From NCBI RefSeq assembly GCF_001411555.2, contig NC_049915.1:20343331-20407330 (forward strand): DNA of 64,000 nt. Direction: 5' to 3'. Positions 10,193 to 44,580 of this stretch are shown one piece after another. The notes under the pieces are model-generated. The model was not told the DNA's origin. It did no database searches and saw nothing but the letters and a program-made list of their open reading frames with translations. Positions within the stretch are counted from its first letter, which is position 1, and every line of letters begins with the position of its first letter. This DNA is from Juglans regia (lineage: Eukaryota; Streptophyta; Magnoliopsida; Fagales; Juglandaceae). Position numbers and translations under genes: made by a program.

Positions 10193-13100
10193 GGCCCTTT
10201 CACACAAAATATAATAACACAATTCAACTTTTTCAAATATAAAAACAATAATAATATTAAAAAAATAATGTTATAACAATATTTTATTCATTTTTTTTAA
10301 AAAGAGCCGGTAGCCACCCACATAGCAGTCCCGTCCCAAATTTATTAATAAATCATCATTTATGGCGGAGGAATACCATGGTAACACACGAACACTTGGG
10401 ATTTACAAAAATACCCCACGCATCAAACAAATTAAAATAAAATAAAAAACCCATCCTATACAAAGCCCAACAAGAAACCATCTAACTACATGCCACACTC
10501 AAAAGAAACTTTCTACCTTATAGACGGAAAACCAATCTTATCCAGTCGGATCATGCCCTTCACAGGAGAAGCTAGAAAGTTCGTACATGATCCATATGTC
10601 CTCGTGATCCCTGATTCCCCTTGACGGGCAAAGAAATCTGCAACTTTATTACTTTCACGGAAAATATAAGAAACAAAAAAAACTTTTCTTACCAGACATT
10701 AAAGCAACAACTCCCAATAGTCCCAGAGGTACCACACATTACAGGCACCCGAAATCAACCAATGAACAATTAACGCCGAATCACACTCTATCTCCACATG
10801 ATTTAGGCTAAACTCTTTGCAAACCATGATACCACTTAGAAGGGCCCTTAATTCAGCCGCATTATTTGTGCCCATACCCAAGTGTTCCTAGAAGGCCGCC
10901 TTGACATTCCCCAAATGATCCCTAATTACTCCACCCCCACCACAAGATCTCGGATTTCCCCTACTACTCTTGTCAACATTCAACTTCACCCAACCTGCCG
11001 CTGGCTTTCTCCAAGCCACCGCACGAGGACGGCTCGCAGGAACCTGCTTAATAGGCACATTAATATCTGATAGAATCTCATAATCACCCGGAGAGAGCCT
11101 CTTACACTTTGATATGTTTATAGAAATTTGGCTAAGCCAAAATTTAACCGCAAGCCAAACTTCCTCTGCCGATTCATAAGTTGCCTCCATTCTAGCCTTA
11201 CACCTTCTTGCCCACAGTCTCCAAGTAATCAGACACGAAAGCAAGCCTACAAGTACACCCCATTGGGATGCACACTTTGGACAGCTGAACCAACATGAAA
11301 TACGTGCACGCCATAATGAAGTTGTCATGCCCCAAACACCCAATGCCGTCAAGGCCTTCCTCCAAACTAACGTAGCTATATCTCCCGAGCACAGAACATA
11401 ATCCAAAGTTTCGGAACTTCCATTCGTACAACAATCACAACGAGAGGCAAGATTAATACCCATAGTTATAATACGAGCATCCACTGGGAGGCACCTGAAT
11501 CATGCCTTCCAAACACAAACAACCACACATCTAGGGAGGAGTTTATGCCAGAACCAATCCGTCCATGGACAGGTTTCCCTACGAACTCGTGTAATGTCTC
11601 ATGCGGAAGACATGGAAAAAAGACCATCTCTGTTCGGTTCCCAAATGTAAACGTCCGACCCCTCCTTACCTGCCACCACTAACCGAATCACCTCAAGAGC
11701 TTTATTTTCTCCAATTAGATTTATCAGGGCAGATTCATCCCATACATTACCAACCCATAGGTCCTTGACTTGGAGATTAGAGTTTATAATATTCTGGGCG
11801 TCAACATTAAGAGGTCCACTCGAAAGCCATCGATCATGCCAAAAAGAGACTCTTCCTTCCTTAACCTGCACCCTAAAATGCTCATAAACCTCTGAAAAAA
11901 CATGGATGATAGATTTCCAAAAAGGTGAACCATTTACACGTGAAACCGCAAAAAGAAGATTTCCTTCCTTCACATATTTAGCTCGGAAGAACCGAGTCCA
12001 AAGATTATCTAATGTTAGGAGACGCAAGCAAATTTCATATGCATGGCTTGCTGAACTTCATCTTGGTCCCGAATTCCTAAGCCTCCTTCCTTGATCGGTT
12101 TACAAATAGTCGACCATGCAACCCACTTCTTTTTTGCCTTCCCATTATACTCACCCCAGAATAAAGTCGATAAAATAGAATTTATCTTAGTGAGAATAAC
12201 CTTAGGCACATTAAGCACTGCTAAAAGATGTGTCGACATACAAGACACCACATGCCTAAGCAAAGTGAGACGACCACCTTGAGACAATTTTTAATTTCCA
12301 CCCGGCAACCTTGTTCCGAATTTTAGTCACCAAAGGTTCCAAGGTTCTTGCCGTAAGACGCCCCGTCATCAAAGGCACCCCCAAATAAGTAGTTGGAAAA
12401 GTACCTTCTGTAAAACCTGTCATTCTAAGAAGGCCACATTTCCTGGACAAACTAATCTGTTTGGACAAAAATATAGCCGACTTCTCATTGTTAATATGCT
12501 GTCCAGACCAAGAAGAATATTTTTCCAATGCCAACAATAACATTTTAATCGATCTTTTCTCTCCCTTGGCAAAAGTAAGAAGATCATCAGTATATAGAAG
12601 ATGAGATACTAAAGGGGCTCCTCGAGGATGATAATACGAACCAATCTTTCCTTCCTCAAAATCATTTCGCAATAACCGAGTAAGAACTTCCTGCATGATA
12701 ATAAACAAATATGGAGAAAGAGGATCCCCCTGCCGTACCGAGTTGGTTTGAAAAAACCTTTATATGTTTCATTCATCATGATCGAGAACCAAGGGGTCTT
12801 TATACACGTCTCCACCAGACCACAAAACCTTTCAGACAAACCAAAGCCCTTCAAAACCAAGCATAGGAAAGACCAATCAACTCGGTCATATGCATTTGCC
12901 ATATCAATCTTCAATATTACATTTCCTCCATTACTCTTGCGATGAAGAGAATGAACCATTTCTTGTGCTAGCGTGATATTCTACTACGCCCCGGAACAAA
13001 TGCACCTTATTCCCATGAGATCATGCGAGAAAAGAAAACTAGCCAAACGATTCACAAGTATTTTTGAAAAATTTTTATATGCAACACTACACAAGCTAAT

Positions 13101-16100
13101 AGGCCTAAACCTATCAAAACTTTGCGGATTTTGCACTTTAGGAATGAGAACAATAAACGATGCCGAATAAAACCTTGGGAGAGGCGTACTTGAAAAGAAA
13201 TCCCGAGTAGCTTCAGCCACGTCCCTTTTAACTATATCCCAACACACTAAATAAAAAACTGAGCCAAAGCCATCTAGCCCAGGACTACTATTTTTTGGAA
13301 TAGAAGATAAAGCCCTCCAAACCTCCTCCTCAGTTGGTTCTTGATAAAGAAAGATATTCTCCTCATCATTCACCACTGAAGAGACTAGACCCGTTAAATC
13401 TGGCTGCACAGAAGGACCCTCTCCAGTAAGGAAATTCTGAAAAAAAATTAACCACCTCATTGTGAACCACTTCTGGTGAATCCAAAAAAACCCCATTAGG
13501 AAGAGTCATTTTAGAAATAGCTGACGCTCTCTGGCGTTGATTCACAAAGGCATGAAAAAAATTCATATTACGGTCACCTTCCTCAAGCCATTTCCTTTTT
13601 GCCTGCTGCGCTAATCTCAGTTCCTCTCTATTTTCTCACACCTCCAATTCAGCCTTGGTACTTAAATATTCATGTTCCAAGTCCGACTGGAACCCATCCT
13701 GAAGCTTGAATTCAAGAAACTCCATGCATTCCTCTAAGGTTTTAATGGAAAAAGCTACTCGACCAAAAACCTCCTTGTTCCATGTGAGCAAAACCATTTT
13801 TAGACTCTTAAGGTTGGCAGCCAACCGGATTAGTCCCGTACCATTTACCTCTTCCCTTCAAACATCCTCCACGCACGTCTTAAAATTTTCATGTGTACAC
13901 CACATGCTTTGAAAGCGGAACAGATGAGGACCATAAGAATTCACTTCCTTATCAAATCGGATTAACATAGGACAATGATCTGATGACTAACAATTAAGAA
14001 CCTCAAGATGAACTTCCGGGAACCATTGGAACAAAAAAGTATTAGATAATGCCCGATCCAAGCGTGCCCAGCATCTAGACGTTCGTCTATGACCATTGCA
14101 CCATGTCATTCTACCGCCACTAAAGCCAATCTCCACAAGTCCCGAATTACGAATGCATGAATTAAATTCAGCCATAGCTGATAAATTGGGTTACCACTTA
14201 TCCTCTCTCCATCATTCCGAATGGCATTAAAATCACCTACTACAAGCCAGGGAGCCTCATCCTTCTGAGCATCCACAATATCCTGCCAAAGATCCCTACG
14301 TTCCACTTGTAAGCACTTAGCATACACAAATGAAATATAGATCCTTTTAGCTTCCTTTACAAGACACCCATGAATTAATTGATCCGGCATATTCTGCACC
14401 TCAAAAATTAAATCATCACTCCAAAACACCCAAAGCTTACCACCCATCAGCTCATTTGAACAATAGGAAGGAAAATCAAGGAACCGCGCCCAGAACTCCA
14501 TAGAAGCCTCATCAGCAAATGGCTCCAAAATTGCTAGAATCGGAGGCCTATAATCCTTAACCAGACATTTTAATCTACTCTTAGATGTATGCAAGCATGC
14601 ACATTCCACACCAAAATCTTCTCAATCATATATTAAGTTTTGCAAGGCAAGAACTAACCCGTCGAGAGTGACACAATTCCAGGCTTATTGACTTCTTCAT
14701 CGCAGACACCAGAGCATTTAAATCTGACTCCGAGCCATAACCTTTCTCTATTGCCAAAGAATGACAAGGTTCACTCTCTTCTTGGTCCGGACTATAAGCA
14801 TCATTTACCCCAGACGCTGTGGTAGTATTCTCTAGCGCTAACATTTCAGAAACCAGATCTTGATGCCCATCTGCAACCTGCCGAACCAACGGGACTCCCT
14901 CCTGCATGGCGATAACACCCGCAACCTCCCAGGACCTCTCTAAAGATTTACTCATAATCATTTGCAACTCAGCGCATGCATAGTCCCCGAGAGACTCCTT
15001 ATGCATATCGTTTGTAACCACTTGCGCCAAAACCTCTCCATCATCACACCGCACCTCATCAAACTACACCTTCTCAAACTATACCTCATCACCTTGAACC
15101 GAGTCACCACCAACAGCCCCCTTTCCTTTGAGTTCTGAAACAAACTTCACACTCCCAGTGCACTCCACCGATCCACTAGCCAAAGGTTCCCCCCGTACCT
15201 ACACTTCAGGATTTGCGCTAGGGCCCTCAGGGGGCTCTTCTATATTACCAATTGCTCTGGAACGCTAGAGGGCACTTCAACACTCTAATCCTCCTGCTCC
15301 TTACTAGGCCCCGCTTGTACAACTCGCCATTCCTCCCTAACATCTTCTTTACTTTCTTCGGAGCCGCACGATCATCTGGTTGCTTCTTAACCCCAACACG
15401 ACAAACTACCTATGTATGGCCCTGGCGACAACAATGCTTACAATACGACCCCTACTTCTCGTAACGTACTCTTGCCAAATTTTCTTCTGCGCCGAAACAA
15501 CTATAGGGAATCCTTTTATTGGTCCCTCAAGAAGATCCACCTCTACACATAATCTTACCCCAGAAGCACGAGTCTTGTTCATAGTCGCATTATCAGTACC
15601 CAAGAACCTGCCAAATCTTGATGCCAAGATCTGCAAACAATCAATCCTGTACAGGTGGAGGGGAAGACCTGGCAAGAAAATCCATTGAGGCGCCGTAGTC
15701 GGTTCACTTTTCAACTCAAATTCTTTCGTCCAGCGGAACAACCAAAATACACATCCTTCAATAACTCGCCCTTCCCTCGCCCATGCATGGATAAAATCCC
15801 GTTCAGACTTCAACTGAACAAAAACATGATGAGCATCCATGAAGCTGATGACAGGAATCTCCAGCAAGCCCCACTTCTTAAGCACTACAAGCCGAATGGT
15901 ATCAGTGGAAGGACGTGAACGTAGGAATTTCAAAACCAGAGCAAAACGGAAATCCTCTGTAGCCCTTGTCATCTTGGCCTCTAAGAACACGAAACCTGGT
16001 TGGCCATCAACATCCACAGGGAAACGCATAGGCAGTTTGTAATTGGAAGACGAAGTAGTCTTCGACACCGCCTAGGAATATGATAAGGACGTAACAGGAT

Positions 16101-16343
16101 TCCCCTCTGGTGGAACAGACACCGGAGAGGAGGCTACTGCCGCCATGCAGAAATCCTAGGCAGTGAGAACGAACAAACTCTAGAAAGGCAATCTTGGAGT
16201 TTTCTTGGAGCATGCCTTCTACCTCAACATAGATTGAGAGGGTCTTTAGGAGCATTCAATCATATCTACTTCTACAATATTTTATTTATCTTTTAATTTT
16301 CATCTAAAATCATTTCATCTCATTTCACTATCCAAACAAGACC
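10193..16343 (-). mobile_element. Harbinger-like MITE interrupted by a full-length LINE
   Basis: MITE sequence is present at 10193-10288 and resumes at 16274-16343, ending in TCCAAACAAGACC then TAA. The junction is a 13-bp duplication, ACAATATTTTATT (10276-10288 and 16274-16286), made by the LINE. The outer left end appears deleted: GGCCC is followed directly by internal MITE sequence. Confidence 0.65.
10289..16273 (-). mobile_element. Nearly full-length LINE with RNase H domain, decayed
   Basis: A non-LTR retrotransposon of about 6 kb bounded by a 13-bp target duplication, with its A-tail as the T-run at 10291-10298. ORF1 begins near 16146 (MAAVASSPVSVPPEG), has an early stop, then a DUF4283-type block to about 15406. 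ORF2 order is endonuclease (14609-13987, with PWLVVGDFNAI), reverse transcriptase (about 13500-12015, with LYTDDLL at about 12595 and KIDMANAYDRVDWSF), a zf-RVT region (11484-11200) and RNase H (about 11000-10690, with KLNVDKSSRGNP and NNAAELRALLSG). Several frameshifts and stops separate the blocks, so it is inactive. Its 3' untranslated end (GTTACCATGGTATTCCTCCG) differs from the other LINEs here. Confidence 0.9.
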
Positions 16344-16963
16344 TAAATAGAATAAAAAATGCATTGGGCTCAACTTGCAAAAATCAATATAATTCAAACA
16401 TTTCTTTAAATTCATATCTATATTTAAATATGGACAAATATCTCTTTAAATTCTTATTCAAACTTAAAACGAGAATAGACATGAAATATATCTTTAAACA
16501 TTTATTACTCATTTAATATTATTTAAAATATTTATACAAATAATAATAAATGATGTATAAAACATTCCACGTGTTTTCTCTCACTTAGAAACCTTAAAAT
16601 TTGGATGAGAACTTTGCGCCTTTGGATTTATAGTAGGTGAAAATAGCTGAAAAGGTGGGATTATTATTGATTCGATTGAGATCGATTCAAATTAACTCCA
16701 AATAAAGTTGATACATGTTATTTTTGTTTATATTATTTTAATGACAAGTAATTTCGAAGACCGTAAAAACATAACATGACATTTATCTTATTAAATCACA
16801 ATCTTGTATAATAATTAAATAAATCAATTTTTCACCGACGTAGTCTCATTTGTAAATAACGACTTATCTTAGACCGATGAGAGCATATCAACTTTTTACT
16901 AATCAGACGTGGTCTTATTTATACATATCAATTTGAATCTTAGACTGGGGAGAGCATAACCCC
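16344..16963. other. AT-rich intergenic stretch downstream of GFAT
   Basis: No gene or classifiable repeat is seen. Two copies of a motif like GACGTAGTCTCATTTGTAAA / GACGTGGTCTTATTTATACA occur about 70 bp apart near 16838 and 16906. Confidence 0.4.
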
Positions 16964-17317
16964 AAGACAAATTGTTTGGCAACCAAAACATTTTAAAAAA
17001 ATTTTCACATTTTTAATTTTTTCTCATAATTTCATTCCTAAACATTATTAAAAATAAAGAATTTTTCTATTTCAACTTTTTATCTAATTATTACCTTAAA
17101 AATCAATATAACTTTTACAAATTCTAGAACAGAACATAATCTTAAAAAAATTATATAACAATAATTCAACTTTATCTATCCACTTTCACAAACTCCAATA
17201 TAATACTTGTTTAAATTTATTCAAATATTTCCCTCTCATTTCCTAAAACTTAATTTCAAACAAATTCTCCTAATTCCTAAATATTTCCAATAATTTTTGG
17301 TAACCAAACGTGATCTT
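16964..17317. mobile_element. AT-rich MITE-like element with inverted ends
   Basis: The left end AAGACAAATTGTTTGGCAAC pairs with the complement of the right end, AAGATCACGTTTGGTTACC. The interior resembles the window's other AT-rich MITEs (AATTCAACTTTATCT and similar). No coding potential. The target duplication is not clear. Confidence 0.5.
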
Positions 17318-17328
17318 AGTTCTCTTAG

Positions 17329-17535
17329 TAGGGCTGTAAGCCTGTAAATGAACCAATCCATAAGGTTCGTCCAATAAACTCAAATAAAGCTCGACTCGTG
17401 AAAAAAAAAAAAAAAAAAAAGACTCGATCATGAAAAAAAAAATTTCAATTTGACTTGTTAACTCAACTCGATTAATGCTCGTCCATAAATCATTGAATAA
17501 AAAGATTGACTCGACTTGGATCGATTACAGCCCTA
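17329..17535. mobile_element. Short TIR element of the TAGGGCTGTAA family
   Basis: It begins TAGGGCTGTAAGCCTG and ends GATTACAGCCCTA, so the ends are inverted repeats of about 11 bp. The core contains a run of 22 A at about 17401 and repeated GACTCGA motifs. It is probably a small relative of the hAT-type element at 9444. The flanking duplication is imperfect. Confidence 0.5.
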
Positions 17536-17893
17536 TCCCTACCATGGATCTTAGTCTTGATGGCTGTCTGTTAGGATATCAACCAGAGATGCTAGGTGAA
17601 AGGAGAATAAGATGCATTTAAGTAGAAAACATAATCGAAGCAATACTTTTTAAACATGCGCACAAGGCACATTCAACAAAGCTTCACAAAAGAAACGAGT
17701 CGGGGGAGTCAGCAATTTCCTAATTTGTGATCATTTACAATGCTCTGGTACGACCCCAGCATAAATACCAGAAACCACATCTGAGGAGGTCATAGAGCCA
17801 AAGAATATATGTATATATCTATAATCAGCTGAGATCCTGATTATTCTCATGAAGGGTAACAACCAAAGAGGCAATAGGTTTGTCAGTAGAAGT

Positions 17894-39161
<21,268 letters not shown>

Positions 39162-39435
39162 TGTTCCCTTCCGTGAGCTTCTTCTTTCTTTTCTCTTCCG
39201 GGTGGGGTGGGGTGGGTTTAAGGGAGAGATTTTATTCTGGAGCAGGAGAAAGCGGGTACAGAACCGGCGGACAACTATGACTTTTTCGCGTCTGACCTTT
39301 CGCGTGGGCCGTAGCGTTACATTGTTTGAAGGGGCTTTCTTGTCATTCGAGCGTGCATCAAGCGTGCTGACGTGGCCGGACGTGGTTGGGTGTATTACGG
39401 TGTCATTTGACATTTTTTTCTCTAATTTTCTTTTG
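39162..39435 (-). promoter_or_regulatory. GFAT upstream region
   Basis: The 274 bases before the GFAT start are relatively GC-rich (GTACCCGCTTTCTCCTGCTC on the minus strand) and then meet a TIR element at about 39436. No clear TATA box is seen. The promoter and 5' UTR should be here, perhaps extending into the repeats. Confidence 0.4.
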
Positions 39436-40160
39436 AAAAATGTTAAGTAGCCCCTCAAAGTACCGATTAAAGTAATTGTAAGGAAGGTATAACGGTTTGA
39501 TCTAATTTTAGATAAAATTTGAGATCGAATTAGTATGTGTCGATTTTATATTTTTAGGAATTGATTTTAAAATTAATATTTCTAATTTTATCGATTTTAA
39601 TTTGATTCGATCCAGTTTTTTTATTTTAATATATTATATTATATTATATATATATATACTAGTATATAATACTATAGTGATAATATATTGTAGTATATTA
39701 TGATATATATTATAATTGTATTATAGCTTATAATGATATATTATATTATAGACTATAGTGATATAAGATTTTAAAATTTAATATTATATTAATTAGTAAT
39801 TTATCATATAATACAAACTATTTTATATATAATTATATTATATGAACATGTCTCATTCAGTCCAATTCGATTTTAGAAAAAGGTTTTAGAAAAAGAAAAA
39901 CCGGAACTATATCGATTTTAACCAGTTTTAAGAAAAATAAAATCGGTACCGAACCGAACCAAACTCGATACAGGACCAAACTCACCAGTTCGGTCCGGTT
40001 CACCGGTTTTTTTTTTATTCCCCTAACTATTATTGTCTTTTTTTTTTTTTTGGTGCTCAAAAGTATTTCTAGTACATTTGTGTGTATTTTTTTTAATATT
40101 TAAAAAAAGGAAAAAAAATACCCAAATGAATTAGTGTAACTTTGAGGGGCTGGTTAGCAG
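39436..40160. mobile_element. TIR element with GAACCGG-rich interior
   Basis: The left end TGTTAAGTAGCCCCTCAAAG pairs with the complement of the right end, GCTAACCAGCCCCTCAAAG. The interior holds TA-rich sequence and a block of ACCGAACCGAACC / GGTCCGGTTCACCGG near 39940-40005, related to the repeat at 9444. It may be one element nested in another. Confidence 0.55.
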
Positions 40161-40659
40161 CACCCCTTTTTTTATTCCACTTTAGTTATTGTGAATGATA
40201 CACAATTTTATCATTAGTACGATATAATCTGATTTGTAAAATTTAAAATTTAAAATTATCAGATAAATTAAATCATGTCATATTAGCAATATGAAAAACA
40301 CACCAACTCATAAATATAATTTTTATTTTTATTTTAAAACATATATAAATTTAAATAAAGGAAGAAGAAACAATTATTCAAAACAACTAAAAGTAAAGAG
40401 AAGTACTATAGTTACAAAAAAATTTCAAAAAAAGGAAACTAATAAATTGACGTATTTTCATATGGTTCGTTATATTTACTTTATAATAAAAATAATTTTA
40501 CAATTTAATGTATCACATCAGGTCATGCCAATTTATAAATTTACTTTTATAAAATTTCTTTGTAGTTAAAGTATTTCTCAGTAAATTAACCAAATAAAAG
40601 AAAGAGTAAATTTGAGGGAAAATAGCACTACAAGAATGGTTGTGTGTCCACCATTCGAA

Positions 40660-40870
40660 GTAGTTCATATTGGTATGGGTGTAAAATAAAAAAAATTGGT
40701 TGAACTAGATCGAGCCGGTAGGTTTGGTCATGTTCGTAACTGGTCCGGTTCAGTACAAGTTTTTAAGAACCGAAACCAATTCTAAACCGGTGTGATACCA
40801 GTTATCATATTTTGAAAACTGATCTAAATCGAACCGGACAAATATATATATAATTTTTTATATTATATAT
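40660..40870. repeat. Degenerate ACCGG-type repeat remnant
   Basis: GGTCCGGTTCAGTACAAG, CTAAACCGGTGTGATACC and CGAACCGGACAAATA follow a start like GGGTGTAAAATAAAA. This is the composition of the hAT-type MITE family but without a right terminus. 40161-40659 before it is AT-rich with nothing recognisable. Confidence 0.4.
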
Positions 40871-40894
40871 AAATTTTTATATTATAATATTTGG

Positions 40895-41360
40895 AGGGGA
40901 TATTTGGGGTCTTCTCATTGCCAAGCCCATGGCAGGTAGGCAAGCCCAACTTACCACTTTAACCTATAAGGCTTGTGACCCAAGGGCCCAAGGGAGCATG
41001 GTATCAATAAGAGAACAATACTATTCATAAGGAGATAACGCTCCAAGATGAAAGTAGTTATCCTGGGATAGATAACTCTTATAAATCAGAGTTGTTATTC
41101 CCTCCTCCTTTATTAAGGGATAATTAGATATAAACGCATGGACGGATGGTTATCAACTCCCTTGACACGTTCATGCGTCTCTATAAATGGTACATAAAGG
41201 TAACAAATGTTTCCCTAAACTTCTTGATATATTTTATATTGAGACCACTTCTCTAACTTAGGCATCAGAGCTTATCCTAGGCACCCAGTGCCGCTGAGTT
41301 GTTTATTGTAGGTCATTCGAGTGGCTAGTAATGTGAAACATGTCCTTTACAATATTGAAA
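40895..41360 (+). mobile_element. Possible solo LTR or LTR remnant (Ty3/Gypsy-like)
   Basis: A non-coding block with a TATA-like CTCTATAAATGG (41180) followed by CTTCTCTAACTTAGGCATCA and GCACCCAGTGCCGCTGAG, which resembles the R/U5 region of some plant Gypsy LTRs. No second LTR or polyprotein is nearby. This is recognition by resemblance only. Confidence 0.35.
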
Positions 41361-41895
41361 ACTCTAGATTTAATAACTTTCGCACACCCCTTAGGCACAA
41401 ATTGAAGTGATGGCAGTTGAAAAATAAAATGATTCATCTTGGCGAAATGAAGGAGGTTGGGTTGCGTTCTGGGTGGGAGATAGGAAACAGATGAAAATAC
41501 AAGGAGCAGCTTGCCTCGTAGTTGTAGTCTTGGCGAATTTTTTGTTGAAGATCAGCTTGAAGCAACAAATTTTCCTCGTAGTCATACTCTTGATCTCCAT
41601 AAAGTAATCCACGATTTGCTTCGAAGAAGTCACTCGTACTCTCACCAATCTCAATCGTTTATTAAACAAAGTTTCATGTGGAGACAGATGTAAATGAAAT
41701 GATCTTGTGTTATTTGGGATCATGGCGTGTTAATCTCACTTTTTCCACTCACATGCTGCGCATAGATTTTAGTTCTTTTTTTCTTTGGCAGAATTACACA
41801 GTATAGATATGTGTGAATTAAAGATATCGTTTAGAATTGACTTGAATTTCATAGATCTTTTTTTCCCTGTTGACTATTGGAACTTTATCGAGTGG
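41361..41895. other. Unassigned intergenic stretch
   Basis: A 110-codon open frame on the minus strand (41723-41391) has no recognised motif and no splice-supported neighbours. I see no gene here. Confidence 0.3.
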
Positions 41896-42045
41896 GGATT
41901 GCTCTCCTGCAAGTTTGGCATGGGGTCCGTATTGCATGGAGCTTAAGGGAAAGGCTAGAGCATAGAGGTTTCATTCCATACTATATGATCTATTGATCTG
42001 CTCCTTGTATCCACCGCTTGTTGTTCCATTGGAGGAGAGCAATCC
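41896..42045. repeat. 150-bp element with 13-bp perfect inverted ends
   Basis: GGATTGCTCTCCT at 41896-41908 has its exact complement at 42033-42045. The interior is unique here. It could be a small MITE; no flanking duplication was confirmed. Confidence 0.5.
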
Positions 42046-42545
42046 TGTCTTCTTGGCTGAGACTGACATCATTTTTAGGAATATTTTTTCAGCATGAATA
42101 TTGTTTTCAGGAACTGAAAGAGTAATTTAGGAAGACAAAAATTAAATAGCACGAATATTGAAGGGGGTTGGGAAACTTGATGCAATCTCCGGTCGATGAC
42201 CTTTCTCAAACTTGGATCTTCCTACATACAATTTTGTAGCCTCGGTCCCTTTAAAACAAGAGGAACTAAGATTGTTCATCCGGGCTAGGTTTTTTTCCAG
42301 CCCAGTCCAAAACATGGGAAACTAGATTCCAGTTGCGGGTTCCGGCTCGGAACCCTATATTTCAGCATGAATGGGAAGGGAGACTCACAACAGTCTCAGT
42401 TGAAGATGAAACTAGATGATTACCTAAAAAAATATTAAAAACTGAATTAGATATATAATAAATTGAGTTAAATAGATATTAAAAAAATATTTCAAGTTTT
42501 AAATTTACCTTCAAGGTCAATCGACTGTATGTATTCTTCCAACTC

Positions 42546-43190
42546 TCATATGTCGACCGGATTGGATTTTAACCAATTTTGGATGCAAATGAGGGCTTCG
42601 ACAATCTTTGAAGACAATAAACTCCTGAAATGATCCAAGATGCTTCCTCCAATGCTAAATGCGGACTCCAAGGCAATAGTGGAAATAAGTGTGGCTAATA
42701 CATCACGTGCTACATTAGCAAGGATAGGATAATTGTTGGCACTAACCCTCCACCAATCCAAAATATCAAAATCAGGTGATTTTTGTGCCCACGCCTCCGA
42801 CAAATACTTATCTAGCTCTGATCTAAACTCCATAAAACCTTGCTTCTGAAAGTATTTTTCTATCATGATATCAAATTTACTCAAGGTAGTAGTAGAAGTA
42901 GAAGTAGAAATAGTGCTTGGCCTCCCTTGAGCCACATTAGAACTCCCCACACTAGCCACACGAAATGTGTTGTACTGCTTAATCAAGCGACTTAAAAGGA
43001 GTTTAACCTTAACCTCTGTCCAATCTGCCAACTAATCCCCTTTGCATGTTTTCAACCAAAACTTCATTGCCACCATTTTGTATCGTGGATTAAGTACAAA
43101 AACAACATATATCATCAAGTTGAATCTATCTGTGCTACCCCAATACTTGTTATACTTACTTTTTGTGTTATTGCCCATGGTCCTAGTAAT
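42546..43190 (-). pseudogene. hAT transposase C-terminal fragment (RICESLEEPER-type)
   Basis: The intact 161-codon frame 43031-42546 starts MADWTEVKVKLLL, has a Ser/Thr-rich linker, FDILDWWRVSANNYPILANV and the hATC core TIALESAFSIGGSILDHFRS, ending IQNWLKSNPVDI. Upstream, 43190-43060 carries the preceding domain in the same strand but is cut off by a stop (CKGD*). The hATC motif is well kept compared with the rest of the element. Confidence 0.8.
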
Positions 43191-43199
43191 AATATCATG

Positions 43200-44580
43200 A
43201 ATTGTGTACATATCATTTCATGCATATTCAATTGTACAAAGTTCTTGAAAATATACATTAGTCGTCACATAGAAAGAACAAAAAATGTTCAATGTAACAT
43301 CATAAAAAATTTTCATCAACTTTACAACAATCTGTGCTTTTTTTCAATCATCACTAGTGGAGTGATTACGCCCAAAGAATAATGCGGTTGTTGCAATATA
43401 GATTGGGGTATCGATTTCACAGGGAGATGGTAGAAACACTAAAAAAGACTAAAAATTTAAGAGAACAAAATTCAAAGTAGCAATGTAAGATGAACCATTT
43501 CTGAAAAGAAATAAATTGAAGAGCCAAAACGTAATAATGAAAAGTTTTGACCAGAATTAATAGCAGCGAAGCATCGGGAATCACTTACTTGAACTTGATA
43601 ATTCTATTCATGGTAGATTCATTGGATACTCAACAAGAGATCATAGCACTAGACTCTTTAACTAGAAAATATATCTTTATAATCAATTTGTTCAAATGTA
43701 ATTCTTGAAAACCACCATTCTTTTGAAAGTAGGGATTGCTATCATATTAGACTTAGATTCGAAGACAACAATATACTCGATAGCAATACTGCAGTAGAGA
43801 ATCACACCAATAATATTGACGACCAGATCTAAACATAAACACATCAACAATCTCATAGAGAAAGCATGATTGAATCTATGAAAAGTATTGGTTATAAAAT
43901 TATCCAAATATAAGAAAGACTAATAAGAGATGATCAACAAGAATTATATCAACAAGAAAGTTTATTACATGAATACAATAAAATTGAAATCATCATCATT
44001 CAAGCAAGTTCATCCCTAGCTTCACCAAGGAATTAGCTCTCCATTCGAAAGAAGAAGAATTCTTTTTCTAAAAGATGAATTTCTGCCAAAAAAAAAACCC
44101 TTACCCAAAAAACCGTCTACCTCTCCACGTTATAGACTTTGTCGCATTCTTCCTTCGAGCCATCATCTTTTGGAAAGAAAATCACGTGCCAATCTCGCGA
44201 AAGTAGTATTCCAGATTTTCAATTGCATATTGAGAGCCATTTTTAGCATAATAAACGGCCAAATTAGAAAATTTCTATTTATGGAACAAATGTAGCCCAT
44301 TAAGTGTGTTTTCCAACGCATCTTGATTCGCCTTAATAAAAAATTGGACGGGGAAGATATGACCATAATACTAATGGATACTCAGAGAAGCTGTAGATTC
44401 CAAATATTTTTCATTAATTGCTCTTTCCTTCCTTGTTTATGACGTGAATCTTTTTGACTTTGGACATATTAATTTCTCCATTGATTGTTCTTTTCCTCCT
44501 TATTAGCCAGACTTCAGTTTAATCATTTTTAGATTTATTCCTGCAATAAAATCATTAGACACTGAATCAAAACTTAGGCA
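43200..44580. other. Unclassified AT-rich insert within the hAT remnant
   Basis: This sequence separates two parts of the transposase that should be adjacent. No coding potential, terminal repeats or tail were recognised. Confidence 0.4.

Noticed and set aside
17401..17422. Poly-A run as the tail of a processed pseudogene
   Set aside because: It sits inside a small element with inverted TAGGGCTGTAA ends, and no mRNA-like sequence precedes it.
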